Source: Corynebacterium sp. CNCTC7651
Lineage (GTDB): Bacteria > Actinomycetota > Actinomycetes > Mycobacteriales > Mycobacteriaceae
Assembly: GCF_021496665.1 (NCBI RefSeq)
Contig: NZ_CP071246.1
Coordinates: forward strand, 1,054,001-1,118,000
DNA: 64,000 nt
Direction of reading: 5' to 3'
How positions within the stretch are numbered: the first letter of the stretch is position 1; each line of letters starts with the position of its first letter. Positions 25,573-33,892 of the stretch are shown in pieces. A program made the translations under genes and the position numbers. The notes under the pieces were generated by a model that saw only the letters and a program-made list of their open reading frames with translations, had not been told where the DNA came from and did no database searches.

Positions 25573-27864
25573 ATGGGCGCATTCGATTGGTTTTGGAAGG
25601 CCATGGGCTCGACCACCGAGCGCAACAACAAGAAGTCAAAGTCCGTGGTGGCCGCGGCACATGAGCTGATCCCGGAGCTTTCCCAGCTTGACGACGCTTC
25701 ATTGGCAGCCACCGTCCGAGGAACCGTGGCAAACGGCGAAATCGCCGACAAGCCGCGGTTTTTGGCCGGGTTATCTGTCGCATCCCAGCGTCGTTTGGGC
25801 ATGACCCCGTTCAACGTGCAGAACCAGGCGGTGCTGCGCATGCTGGAGGGCGACGTGATCCAGATGGCCACCGGCGAGGGCAAGACGCTGGTGGGCGCGA
25901 TGGCCGCCACCGGCTATGCGCTGACGGGCAAGCGCGTGCACGTGATCACCGTGAACAACTACTTGGCGGACCGTGACGCGGAGTGGATGCGGCCGCTGGT
26001 CGAGTTCTTCGGGCTGACCGTGGCAAGCGTGACGGAGGCATCGACGCGCGAGGAGCGCGTGGCGGCGTACCGCAGCGACGTGATCTACGCGCCGGTGACG
26101 GAGATCGGCTTCGATCACCTGCGGGACAACCAGATCACCCACCGCTCGCAGACGGTGCAGCCGCCGGCTGACGTGGCGCTGGTGGATGAGGCAGACAGTG
26201 TGCTGGTGGATGAGGCTCTGGTGCCGCTGGTCCTCGCCGGTTCTGAGGGTTCCCAGCAGGCCACCGGCCAGATCACGGCCGCGGTGTCCCACCTCGAGGA
26301 GGAAGAGGACTACACGATCGATGCTGAAGGGCGCAACGTCTTCCTCACCGATAAAGGCGCGGAAAAGGTCGAGCGGCTCCTGGGCATCGACTCGCTGTAT
26401 TCCGACGAGCACATCGGCACCACGCTGGTGCGGGTGAACCTGGCGCTGCACGCGAAGGCGCTCTTGGTGCGGGACGTGCACTACATCGTCGCGGACGGCA
26501 AGGTCGCTCTCGTGGATGCCTCCCGCGGCCGCGTTGCCGAGCTGCAGCGCTGGCCGGATGGCCTTCAGGCTGCGGTGGAGTCCAAGGAGGGCCTCGACGT
26601 TTCTGAGGGCGGCCGCATCTTGGATTCCATTACCCTGCAGGCACTCATGCGCCGTTACCCAATCGTGTGCGGCATGACCGGCACCGCTGTGGAGGCGACC
26701 GACCAGCTGCGCACCTTCTACGGCCTGCATGTCTCGGTGATCGACCGCGCTCAGGAGCTGAAGCGTTTCGACGAGGCCGACCGCATCTACGCCACCATGG
26801 AGGATAAGAACGCGGCCATCGTGGAGGAGATCGCGCACATTCATGCGTCGGGGCAGCCGGTGCTTGTGGGCACGCATGATGTGGCGGAGTCGGAGGCACT
26901 GGCCGAAGCCTTGGAGGCGCGCGGAATTGCGGTGAACGTGCTCAACGCGAAGAACGACGCGGAGGAGGCGCGCATCATCGCCGAGGCCGGCGACACCGGC
27001 CGCGTGACCGTGTCTACCCAGATGGCCGGCCGCGGCACCGATATCCGCCTCGGCGGCGCAGATGAGGCGGATCACGACGAGGTTGCGCAGCTTGGCGGCC
27101 TGGCCGTGATCGGCACCGCCCGCCACCGCACGGCCCGCCTGGACAACCAGCTGCGCGGGCGCGCGGGACGACAGGGTGACCCGGGCCTGAGCCTGTTCTT
27201 CGTGTCCCTGGAGGACGACATTGTGAAGGTCGGCGGCGCGGATGAGCAGGTCACCGCACAGCCGGCGCAGGACGGGCGCATCGAATCGAACCGCATCCAG
27301 CAGTTTGTGGAGCACTGCCAGCGCGTGACCGAGGGCCAACTGCTGGAGATCCACTCGCAGACCTGGAAGTACAACAAGCTCCTCGCCGATCACCGGGACA
27401 TCCTGGATGAGCGTCGTGCAGCGCTGTTGGACACGGACACCGCATGGCGCGAGCTGGCGGAGCGTAACCCACAGCGGGCCGCGGAGCTGGACCACCTCCC
27501 GCAGGATGTGCGGGAGCAGGCCGCGCGCGACATCATGCTCTTCCACCTCGACGACGAATGGTCTGAGCACCTCGCCCTGATGGACGACGTCCGCGAATCC
27601 ATCCACTTGCGCGCCATCGCCCGCGAAACGCCGATCGATGAGTACCACCGCATCGCCGTGCGCGAGTTCAAGGACCTCGCGAACAGGGCCGTGGACAAGG
27701 CTGCTGAGACTTTCGCCACCGTGGAGATTACGGAGCGGGGGGCAATGCTTGCCGACGCCGGCTGGAAACGCCCCAGCTCTACGTGGACCTACATGGTGTC
27801 CGACAACCCGCTTGCCGGTTCCGGAAACTCCGTCATCTCAGGTATCGGAAACATCTTCCGCTAG
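25573..27864 (+). CDS. secA2: Accessory preprotein translocase ATPase SecA2
   Basis: 763 residues, shorter than housekeeping SecA (about 840-950) and lacking its C-terminal zinc-binding tail. The DEAD motor is complete: Walker A MATGEGKT near 98-105, LVDEADSVLVDEAL near 203-216, and in the second half STQMAGRGTDIRLGG and QLRGRAGRQGDPG. It drives export of a subset of proteins with SecYEG. Placement just before odhI is the corynebacterial one. ATG 25573 is chosen from the promoter geometry. Confidence 0.92.
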   Translation: MGAFDWFWKAMGSTTERNNKKSKSVVAAAHELIPELSQLDDASLAATVRGTVANGEIADKPRFLAGLSVASQRRLGMTPFNVQNQAVLRMLEGDVIQMATGEGKTLVGAMAATGYALTGKRVHVITVNNYLADRDAEWMRPLVEFFGLTVASVTEASTREERVAAYRSDVIYAPVTEIGFDHLRDNQITHRSQTVQPPADVALVDEADSVLVDEALVPLVLAGSEGSQQATGQITAAVSHLEEEEDYTIDAEGRNVFLTDKGAEKVERLLGIDSLYSDEHIGTTLVRVNLALHAKALLVRDVHYIVADGKVALVDASRGRVAELQRWPDGLQAAVESKEGLDVSEGGRILDSITLQALMRRYPIVCGMTGTAVEATDQLRTFYGLHVSVIDRAQELKRFDEADRIYATMEDKNAAIVEEIAHIHASGQPVLVGTHDVAESEALAEALEARGIAVNVLNAKNDAEEARIIAEAGDTGRVTVSTQMAGRGTDIRLGGADEADHDEVAQLGGLAVIGTARHRTARLDNQLRGRAGRQGDPGLSLFFVSLEDDIVKVGGADEQVTAQPAQDGRIESNRIQQFVEHCQRVTEGQLLEIHSQTWKYNKLLADHRDILDERRAALLDTDTAWRELAERNPQRAAELDHLPQDVREQAARDIMLFHLDDEWSEHLALMDDVRESIHLRAIARETPIDEYHRIAVREFKDLANRAVDKAAETFATVEITERGAMLADAGWKRPSSTWTYMVSDNPLAGSGNSVISGIGNIFR

Positions 27865-27879
27865 GGTGGCGTGAGTCAC

Positions 27880-27899
27880 GGCCCGCAGGCCGGCGGGCC
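27880..27899 (+). terminator. GC-rich hairpin after secA2
   Basis: GGCCCGC (27880-27886) pairs with GCGGGCC (27893-27899) over a 6-nt loop, with no T-run. It may attenuate or end secA2 transcription before the odhI promoter (TAATAT near 27907-27912). Confidence 0.35.
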
Positions 27900-27950
27900 A
27901 GTCGGTAATATGACCCTTGATTAACCCTTTCGATTGCTTGGAGGAAACCG

Positions 27951-28382
27951 ATGAGCGAGAACACGGGTACGCCGCAGAACCAGGTCGAGACGACCTCGGT
28001 CTTCCGCGCTGACCTGCTGAAGGAAATGGAGTCTGGTGCAGCTGCCTCGCAGGACGCTGCCGTTGGTGCAGAGAACCTGCCCGAAGGTGCTGCGCTGCTC
28101 GTGGTCAAGCGTGGCCCGAACGCTGGTGCCCGCTTCCTCCTCGACCAGGATTCCACCACCGCAGGCCGCCACCCGGAGGCGGACATCTTCCTGGATGATG
28201 TCACCGTGTCCCGCCGCCACGCAGAGTTCCGCCGCAAGGAGGACGGCTTCGAGGTGGTTGACGTGGGCTCCCTGAACGGCACTTACGTGAACCGTGAGCC
28301 GCGCAACTCTGAGGTGCTCTCGGATGGTGACGAGATTCAGATTGGCAAGTTCCGCCTGGTCTTCATCTCCACCGCAAAGTAG
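27951..28382 (+). CDS. odhI: FHA-domain regulator OdhI (GarA)
   Basis: 143 residues. The N-terminal ETTSVFRADLL motif carries Thr14 and Thr15, the sites phosphorylated by PknG-type kinases; the FHA domain (about 50-140) has GRHPEADIFLDD, VSRRHAEF and SLNGTYVN. Unphosphorylated protein inhibits the E1 subunit of 2-oxoglutarate dehydrogenase and so steers carbon between the TCA cycle and glutamate. A strong SD (TTGGAGGAAA) precedes ATG 27951. Its length equals the C. glutamicum protein. Confidence 0.96.
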   Translation: MSENTGTPQNQVETTSVFRADLLKEMESGAAASQDAAVGAENLPEGAALLVVKRGPNAGARFLLDQDSTTAGRHPEADIFLDDVTVSRRHAEFRRKEDGFEVVDVGSLNGTYVNREPRNSEVLSDGDEIQIGKFRLVFISTAK

Positions 28383-28419
28383 ATGGATCGGCGCTAACGC
28401 CTCCAGCTACCACAATTAG

Positions 28420-28462
28420 CCCGGTTTCTAACCGAACGACTCGCGTGTCGGTTAAAGCCGGG
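28420..28462. terminator. Long imperfect hairpin between odhI and ftsR
   Basis: CCCGGTTTCTAACCGA (28420-28435) pairs with TCGGTTAAAGCCGGG (28448-28462) with one bulge, followed by TATATTGTTT. It can end odhI, yet TATATT also fits a -10 box for ftsR, so the hairpin may be an operator too. Confidence 0.5.
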
Positions 28463-28511
28463 TATATTGTTTCCCAAACCTTAAACCTCGACGAAAGATT
28501 GAGCACCGTTC

Positions 28512-29246
28512 GTGAGCGCTATCCGTAAGACCGCCCCGCAGGCGGCCACACGCCAGTCCGTGAAAACCATGTCCATCGGCGTTGTGCTTGAGCGGCTTCG
28601 GACGGAATTCCCGGACGTGACCGTGTCCAAGATCCGCTTCCTGGAGTCTGAAGGTTTGATCACCCCGCAGCGCACGGCGTCCGGTTACCGACGCTTCACG
28701 GACGCGGACGTGGAGCGACTGCGCTATATCCTGGTTACCCAGCGCGACAACTACCTGCCGCTGAAAGTGATCCGCGAGCAGCTTGACGCGATGGATTCCG
28801 GTCAGGTTGCCGCAATCCTCACCTCCGCGGACGCTGAGCCGATCGTCTCGCCGGAGGCGTTTCGCGCACCGGCTGCGACCCAGCTGACCGACGTTGAGGT
28901 TGCGCAGCGCGCTGGGGCGGATGAAGCCACCGTCGCGGAACTGATCAAGGCGGGGCTTATCACCCCCAACGCCGCCGGCCTGTTCTCGGAGGATGACGTA
29001 CGGGTGACCACCACCGCCGTTGCGCTCAAAGAATTCGGGTTCGACGCGCGTCACCTGAAGACACTGCGCACCGCCGCCACCCGCCAAGCGGACCTCATTG
29101 CCCAGGTGACGGAGCCGGTGGCCAAGTCCGGCAAGGCATCCGCGCGCCAGCAGGCGGAAGAACTCGGTCAGCAGATCTCGGCGCTCGTCGTGTCCCTGCA
29201 CACCTCGCTGGTGAAGAGCGAGCTGCGCAACCAGCTCTCCCGCTAG
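28512..29246 (+). CDS. ftsR: MerR-type transcriptional regulator FtsR
   Basis: 244 residues, GTG start. A MerR winged-helix domain (about 20-95) shows SIGVVLERLRTEFPDVTVSK, FLESEGLITPQRT and GYRRFTDADVERL. A second helical domain and a C-terminal effector or dimerisation part follow. It matches C. glutamicum FtsR (Rv1828-like), an activator of ftsZ. The odhI-ftsR-DUF151-MerR order equals garA-Rv1828-Rv1829-Rv1830. DUF151 begins 2 nt after its stop, so they share a transcript. Confidence 0.9.
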   Translation: MSAIRKTAPQAATRQSVKTMSIGVVLERLRTEFPDVTVSKIRFLESEGLITPQRTASGYRRFTDADVERLRYILVTQRDNYLPLKVIREQLDAMDSGQVAAILTSADAEPIVSPEAFRAPAATQLTDVEVAQRAGADEATVAELIKAGLITPNAAGLFSEDDVRVTTTAVALKEFGFDARHLKTLRTAATRQADLIAQVTEPVAKSGKASARQQAEELGQQISALVVSLHTSLVKSELRNQLSR

Positions 29247-29248
29247 CC

Positions 29249-29824
29249 GTGGTACCCGTAAACCTCCTCGGGGTATTCCCGTTCGGCCCCGAGCAGTTTC
29301 TTTGCGCCCTCCTGGAGTGGGAGGAGAAGGGCCGCTACGTTCCGCTGTGGCTGCCGCCCATTGAAGGGGCTACGCTCGCTGCTCGGTTGGACGACTGGTC
29401 CCCGAAGCGGCCGGACGCCCACGAGGCGATGGCGGACATCATTGCGCAAACCACCCCGGGTATCGCAAGCATCGAGCTTTCCAGCTACCACGACGGCATG
29501 TTCACTGCGACGTTGACGTTAGAGGGCGGTGCTGAGATAGACATGCGGCCGTCGGATGCGTTGCTCCTTGCCCTGGTTGCAGACGTCCAGCTCGAGGCGG
29601 ATGAGACGGTGCTCCAGCAAGCGTCCATGGCGCTGACGAAGCACGACGCCCGGGAGTTCTTCGGCCTGGATATCCCGGATGCCACCTTGACTGAAGGAGA
29701 TCTCGCTGCCGGCCCGCGGCCTGAGGCGGTCACGGGGGAGCGGGAGCCTGAGTTGGACCCGGACGCGTTCGAGGACTTCATGCGGGAGCTGGGTTTCGAC
29801 GGCAAGCTAGACGACGAACCCTAA
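29249..29824 (+). CDS. DUF151 bifunctional nuclease domain protein
   Basis: 191 residues, GTG start 2 nt after ftsR. The DUF151 core is visible in LWLPPIEGATLAARLDDW, ADIIAQTTPGIASIEL and MRPSDALLLALVADV; the C-terminal ~45 residues are acidic (PELDPDAFEDFMRELGFD). Plant homologues have been reported to have nuclease activity, but bacterial function is unproven. It is the Rv1829-like member of the garA cluster. Confidence 0.85.
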   Translation: MVPVNLLGVFPFGPEQFLCALLEWEEKGRYVPLWLPPIEGATLAARLDDWSPKRPDAHEAMADIIAQTTPGIASIELSSYHDGMFTATLTLEGGAEIDMRPSDALLLALVADVQLEADETVLQQASMALTKHDAREFFGLDIPDATLTEGDLAAGPRPEAVTGEREPELDPDAFEDFMRELGFDGKLDDEP

Positions 29825-29870
29825 ACCTTCAAGTTGAGGTTGAAACTTTCGGCGTGTTGCAGTCTCAAGT

Positions 29871-29901
29871 CTTGACCTGAGGTCTAGGCTGACCTTTAAT
29901 A
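29871..29901 (+). promoter_or_regulatory. MerR-type promoter with 19-bp spacer and internal palindrome
   Basis: TTGACC at 29871-29876 and TAATAT at 29896-29901 are separated by 19 bp, the over-long spacing typical of MerR-activated promoters. The palindrome GACCTGAGGTC sits at 29873-29883 across the -35 edge. It lies 40 nt before the second MerR gene and suggests autoregulation. Confidence 0.6.
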
Positions 29902-29940
29902 TGCAGTAGGCCATCAGGCAAACACCATGGGAGTAATTAC

Positions 29941-30516
29941 GTGAGCGGGAACACCATTGATACCCCGGCGCAGGACGAGAACGCGCCGGTGCAGGAGTCA
30001 CTGTTCGACATTGGCCCGTCCGACGAAGTGGGCTACCGCGTTCCCATCGCTTGCCAGGTTGCCGGCATTACGTACCGCCAGCTCGATTACTGGGCTCGCA
30101 CTAACCTTGTGCGCCCGTCCATCCGCGGTGCGAAAGGCTCCGGCTCCCAGCGCCTGTACTCCTTCAAGGACATCTTGGTGCTCAAGATTGTCAAGGGCCT
30201 GCTTGATACCGGCATCTCTCTGCAGAACATCCGCCTCGCCGTGGACAAGCTGCGGGACCGTGGTGTGAACGACATCGCCGAGATCACCCTGGTGTCCGAT
30301 GGTGTGACGGTGTATGAGTGCCGCTCCAACGAGGAGATCATTGACCTGCTCAACGGCGGTCAGGGCGTGTTCGGCATCGCCGTCCCGCAGATCATGAAGG
30401 AACTCACCGGCACCATCTCCGCGTTCCCGTCAGAGCGCGTGATCGAGGACGCGGAGCCGGACAACGTCGTGGGCATCGACGAGCTGGCTGCCCGGCGCCG
30501 CCTCAAGACGTCCTAG
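29941..30516 (+). CDS. MerR-type regulator (ResR/McdR-like, Rv1830 homologue)
   Basis: 191 residues, GTG start. The HTH domain (about 30-105) reads VGYRVPIACQVAGITYRQLDYWARTNLV, then SGSQRLYSFKDILVLKIVKGLLD. The rest is a helical domain ending NVVGIDELAARRRLKTS, without metal-binding Cys, so it is not a metal sensor. Position and sequence fit the Rv1830 (ResR/McdR) group, linked to growth and division control in mycobacteria. Its promoter has the MerR-type 19-bp spacer. The stop overlaps the convergent VWA gene by 4 nt. Confidence 0.82.
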   Translation: MSGNTIDTPAQDENAPVQESLFDIGPSDEVGYRVPIACQVAGITYRQLDYWARTNLVRPSIRGAKGSGSQRLYSFKDILVLKIVKGLLDTGISLQNIRLAVDKLRDRGVNDIAEITLVSDGVTVYECRSNEEIIDLLNGGQGVFGIAVPQIMKELTGTISAFPSERVIEDAEPDNVVGIDELAARRRLKTS

Positions 30517-31964
30517 CGCTCACCCTCACTGCCGACCGCGGCGACGATCGCCGCGCGGATGTCGTCGCTGTCTCTTGCCTCTTGGCGTGAAGCTGCTCCG
30601 GCATCCAGCGCCTGATCCTTCGGCCCATCGCCGACATGTACTACCGCGACGCTGATCCCAGCGTCGCGCGCCTGCTTTAGCGCCTCAGTAAAGGCTGCGT
30701 CGTTGCCTGCGTCCGCCGTGCCGGTAGTGATCAGGACAATCCGGGCCGGTGACCCCTGAGCACTTTGCGCCGAAACTACCGTGTCCAGCGCGGCGGTGAC
30801 GGCTTCGCGGGTTTGCGGCACGCCACCCGTCAAGAAACGGCGTACTGCGTCCTGCACCGGCGCAGCATCCGGCGTGAACGCGATGTTTCTGCGGTAGCCG
30901 TGAGTCACGCCCTCAGAGAGCGGGGAGGAGTAGTTCCACAGCGCCACGGCGTAGCCGCCGCTAGCTACTTCGCCTGCGGCCTCAGCCACGCCTTCTTCCG
31001 CGGCCTCCAGATACGGTGCCATCGCTTCGGAGGTGTCCAGCAGGAACAGCGTGTCCATAACTTCGCCGTCGGCAGCAACGGCGGCATCGTCGGCGGCACT
31101 CGGGGATGCGCCATCCGCAGTGATTGCGGCCCCGCCGGACGGTAGCGCTGCCGCCCACACCAGCTCAGAGATGATGGGTTGAGCGGGCACCCCGTCGGTG
31201 GAGAAATTCTCGCCCAACGCGCGGGCGAAATCCTGCCCGGCGCGCGACTGGTTCTCATCAACCGTGTCACCGGTGTTGAGGGGGATCGCGGCGTAGTGCA
31301 CGGCTGCATCCAGGGGTCCGAAGGTCCAGCCCGTAGGCGTTGTTGCCTCGGACACCGCAGCCACTGATTCACTGTCAACGTCGGTGGCGGTGGCAACGCG
31401 CTGGTCTGTCAACGCCTTGACCGCGGCGGTATCTTCGCCGGCAAGCACAGCGGCGGCGATGGCCGAGGACGCTGGGGTGTCGGTGGGGAAGCGGACTGCA
31501 TCAATGCCCACAACGGCGCCCTCGGGAGCCTCCGACCCCTGCGGCGAAGCCAGCCCGACCACGTCCGCGGTCACGATCTCGGGTTCTGCCACCGCGGCGG
31601 TGCGGCCCGCGTTGGCCAGCTCCTGGTGTGCCACGGCAGTGTTCGGAGCGATGTACACCGCCGCGTCCTTCAGGCTGTCCACCAAGACCGGCTGGACGCA
31701 GTAATCCCGCACGACGGGGTTGGTCCCCGCGTACTGGTCAACCAGTGTCCGCCCGATCGCCTCATTCGAAGCCGCGATCGGCAGCGCCAAGTCCCCGGAC
31801 ACGCACGTCGGCTCCGCCGCGTTCGAGGCGTTCTCGCTGGTGCCGGAACCGCGCCCAACCATTGACCAGACGATGCCCGCGATGAGCAGCAGCGCGACAA
31901 CCAGCGCGACTATGGCCCCCGCGGAGAGCTGGTAGTTATTCTTCCCGTTCGAGTGCCGTCCCAT
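30513..31964 (-). CDS. Membrane-anchored substrate-binding/VWA domain protein
   Basis: 483 residues. One N-terminal membrane helix (AGAIVALVVALLLIAGIVWS, about 16-35) exports the rest. A periplasmic-binding-like part (about 50-300, with YCVQPVLVDSLKDAAVYIAP) is followed by a von Willebrand A domain (about 305-480) with a MIDAS-like DTLFLLDTSEAMAPY and VLITTGTADAGND. The T/D MIDAS positions are only partly conserved. It resembles extracellular solute-binding plus VWA proteins of actinobacteria; the ligand is unknown. Confidence 0.78.
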   Translation of the reverse strand: MGRHSNGKNNYQLSAGAIVALVVALLLIAGIVWSMVGRGSGTSENASNAAEPTCVSGDLALPIAASNEAIGRTLVDQYAGTNPVVRDYCVQPVLVDSLKDAAVYIAPNTAVAHQELANAGRTAAVAEPEIVTADVVGLASPQGSEAPEGAVVGIDAVRFPTDTPASSAIAAAVLAGEDTAAVKALTDQRVATATDVDSESVAAVSEATTPTGWTFGPLDAAVHYAAIPLNTGDTVDENQSRAGQDFARALGENFSTDGVPAQPIISELVWAAALPSGGAAITADGASPSAADDAAVAADGEVMDTLFLLDTSEAMAPYLEAAEEGVAEAAGEVASGGYAVALWNYSSPLSEGVTHGYRRNIAFTPDAAPVQDAVRRFLTGGVPQTREAVTAALDTVVSAQSAQGSPARIVLITTGTADAGNDAAFTEALKQARDAGISVAVVHVGDGPKDQALDAGAASRQEARDSDDIRAAIVAAVGSEGER

Positions 31965-31978
31965 AGCTAGGCAGTCTA
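31965..31978 (-). promoter_or_regulatory. Leaderless-type promoter of VWA gene
   Basis: On minus, TAGACT (31978-31973) is followed by 8 nt and ATG at 31964. Confidence 0.4.
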
Positions 31979-32839
31979 GTGCGCCAGAAGCTCCTCGAGT
32001 AGAGCCAGCAGGCGCGCCCGAATCGGCTCCGCCTCTGCCGCGAGAGCCCGCTGCCGGGCCACGTATTCCGCCTTGCCCTCCGGCGTTTCCACCGCGACCA
32101 CGCCGAATCCAAGCGACCGGCAGTCATACGGCGATGCCTCCATGTCCAGCACGCGCGCCTGCATCGCCAGCTCAAACGCGTCCAGCAGCAGCTCACCCGG
32201 TACCACAGGCCCCATCTTGGCGGCCCACTTGTACAGATCCATGGACACGTGCACGCACCCCGCTTGGTCGTGCTCTGCTTGCGTCCCACGCTCCAGCACG
32301 GTGAGATTCAGCGGCACCGCGGGCGGCGTGAAGAAGCGGTAGGCATCGAAGTGGCTGCACTTGAGCTGATGCTTGTCGACGACAGCATCCGTGCCCTCCC
32401 GCCCCAATCGCAGCGGAAGATTGTGGCGCGGCGCATCGGTGCGGTAGACCATCGCCCACTCGTGCATGCCGAAGCAGTCGAAGTGCGCCTGGCGCGTCGC
32501 TGTGGCCGAGAGCAGCTCTTGGATGCGCTCCATGTCGCGGCCCCGTTTAGCCAGGAAGGCATCCACGTCGAGGCGCACCGCTCCGTCGGCATCGATCACG
32601 TAGAAGGGGTAATCCTTGTGGCGGCTTAAGGAAGCGTCGATAAGCGTGGCCCCTAACCCCGGATGCCAGCGGGTGAGCTGGCTGGCGCGGAAGGGGTAGT
32701 AGTCGAAGAGAAAGTCCCACACGGGGTGGGACGTGCCGCGGGTGCGGCGCTCAAGGTGTGGGAGCGTGTAGCGCTCGGCGCGGGCGACGTGAGCCGCCTC
32801 AGCTGCGCGAGCCTCGGCGGGGGAGTAGGAGGCGGGCAT
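31976..32839 (-). CDS. Conserved protein commonly labelled 3-methyladenine DNA glycosylase
   Basis: 287 residues. It starts directly after the stop of the CNNM gene and is co-transcribed with it. Conserved stretches include LPHLERRTRGTSHPVWDFL, FDYYPFRASQLTRWHPG and HFDCFGMHEWAMVYR. Actinobacterial proteins of this type are usually called 3-methyladenine DNA glycosylase, but I see neither the helix-hairpin-helix GPD motif of AlkA nor a Tag- or Mpg-type active site, so the label is doubtful. The many His and aromatic residues suggest an enzyme of unknown reaction. Confidence 0.65.
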   Translation of the reverse strand: MPASYSPAEARAAEAAHVARAERYTLPHLERRTRGTSHPVWDFLFDYYPFRASQLTRWHPGLGATLIDASLSRHKDYPFYVIDADGAVRLDVDAFLAKRGRDMERIQELLSATATRQAHFDCFGMHEWAMVYRTDAPRHNLPLRLGREGTDAVVDKHQLKCSHFDAYRFFTPPAVPLNLTVLERGTQAEHDQAGCVHVSMDLYKWAAKMGPVVPGELLLDAFELAMQARVLDMEASPYDCRSLGFGVVAVETPEGKAEYVARQRALAAEAEPIRARLLALLEELLAH

Positions 32840-33892
32840 CTACTCGTCCTCGTGGGTCCAGTCGCTCACCGTGCCCACGTACTCCTCGATGATGTCCTCC
32901 AGCGCTGCCACGCCCACCAGCTCGCCGTTCACCCGCACCTGCGCCATGTGGGCGGAGCGGCGGTGCATGGATGTCAGCGCGTCATCGAGCGACTGGCTGC
33001 CGTCCACAATGCTCAAGGGGCGGATGCGGTTGACGGGGACCACCGGATCCTCATCCTCGCACTCCATGAGGTCCAGGATGTCCTTCACGTGGACGTAGCC
33101 GATCAGCACACCCGGCGCGCGCTCGACCGGGTAGCGGGAGTAGCCGGTCTCACGCACCGCGTCCTCGATGATAGAGAGGCGGATGCCGCGGGGGTGGTAC
33201 GGGATGGTCTTGACGTCCTCCAGGGGAATCATGACCTCGACCAAGTTGCGGGACTCCGTGCGCAGCGCGTTGGCCAGGCGAGCAGTCTCCTCCGCGTCAA
33301 GCAGGCCCTCCTCGCTGGACTCCTTGATCATGGTGGCCAGCTGTTCCTGGTCCACGGTGGACTCCAACTCATCCCGCTGCTCGATGCCGAAGGCCTTCAG
33401 CGTCGTGCGCGCCACCCAGTTCAGCGCCTCAATGATGGGACGGGTGATCTTCATCCACACGGTGAACGCCGGGGTGAGCAGCATCGCGGTGGATTCCGGG
33501 CCTGCGATGGCGATGTTCTTTGGCACCATCTCGCCCAGCAGGATGTGCAGGAAAGAAATGATGATTAGGGCGATGACGAAGCTGATCGGGTGCAGCAGCT
33601 CCGGTGGCAAGCCCGCGCTGCTGAACGGCGCCTCGATGTATTGGGCGATGGCCGGCTCCGCCACCTTGCCCAAGATCAGGGAGGCCACAGTGATGCCGAA
33701 CTGGGCACCGGCCAAGTAGATCGACAGGTGTTCGATGGCGTAGATGACGTTCTTGGCCTCGCCCTTGCCCTGCGCCAACAGGGATTCGAGGCGGTCTCTG
33801 CGGGACGACACCAGTGCGAACTCAGCGGCCACGAAGAACGCGTTGGCTGCAAGCAGCACGGCGATGAGGAGGATTGCGGTCAGGATGTTCAT
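32840..33892 (-). CDS. Hemolysin-family CNNM/CorB membrane protein, short form
   Basis: 350 residues. A DUF21/CNNM domain of about four membrane segments (ILTAILLIAVLLAANAFFVAAEFALVSSRR; LAGAQFGITVASLILG; ISFVIALIIISFLHILLGEMVPK) is followed by two CBS repeats (about 215-335). The C-terminal CorC_HlyC domain of the longer paralogue is missing. The family handles Mg2+ efflux or homeostasis; hemolysin is a historical label. The start overlaps the stop of the longer paralogue by 4 nt. Confidence 0.85.
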   Translation of the reverse strand: MNILTAILLIAVLLAANAFFVAAEFALVSSRRDRLESLLAQGKGEAKNVIYAIEHLSIYLAGAQFGITVASLILGKVAEPAIAQYIEAPFSSAGLPPELLHPISFVIALIIISFLHILLGEMVPKNIAIAGPESTAMLLTPAFTVWMKITRPIIEALNWVARTTLKAFGIEQRDELESTVDQEQLATMIKESSEEGLLDAEETARLANALRTESRNLVEVMIPLEDVKTIPYHPRGIRLSIIEDAVRETGYSRYPVERAPGVLIGYVHVKDILDLMECEDEDPVVPVNRIRPLSIVDGSQSLDDALTSMHRRSAHMAQVRVNGELVGVAALEDIIEEYVGTVSDWTHEDE

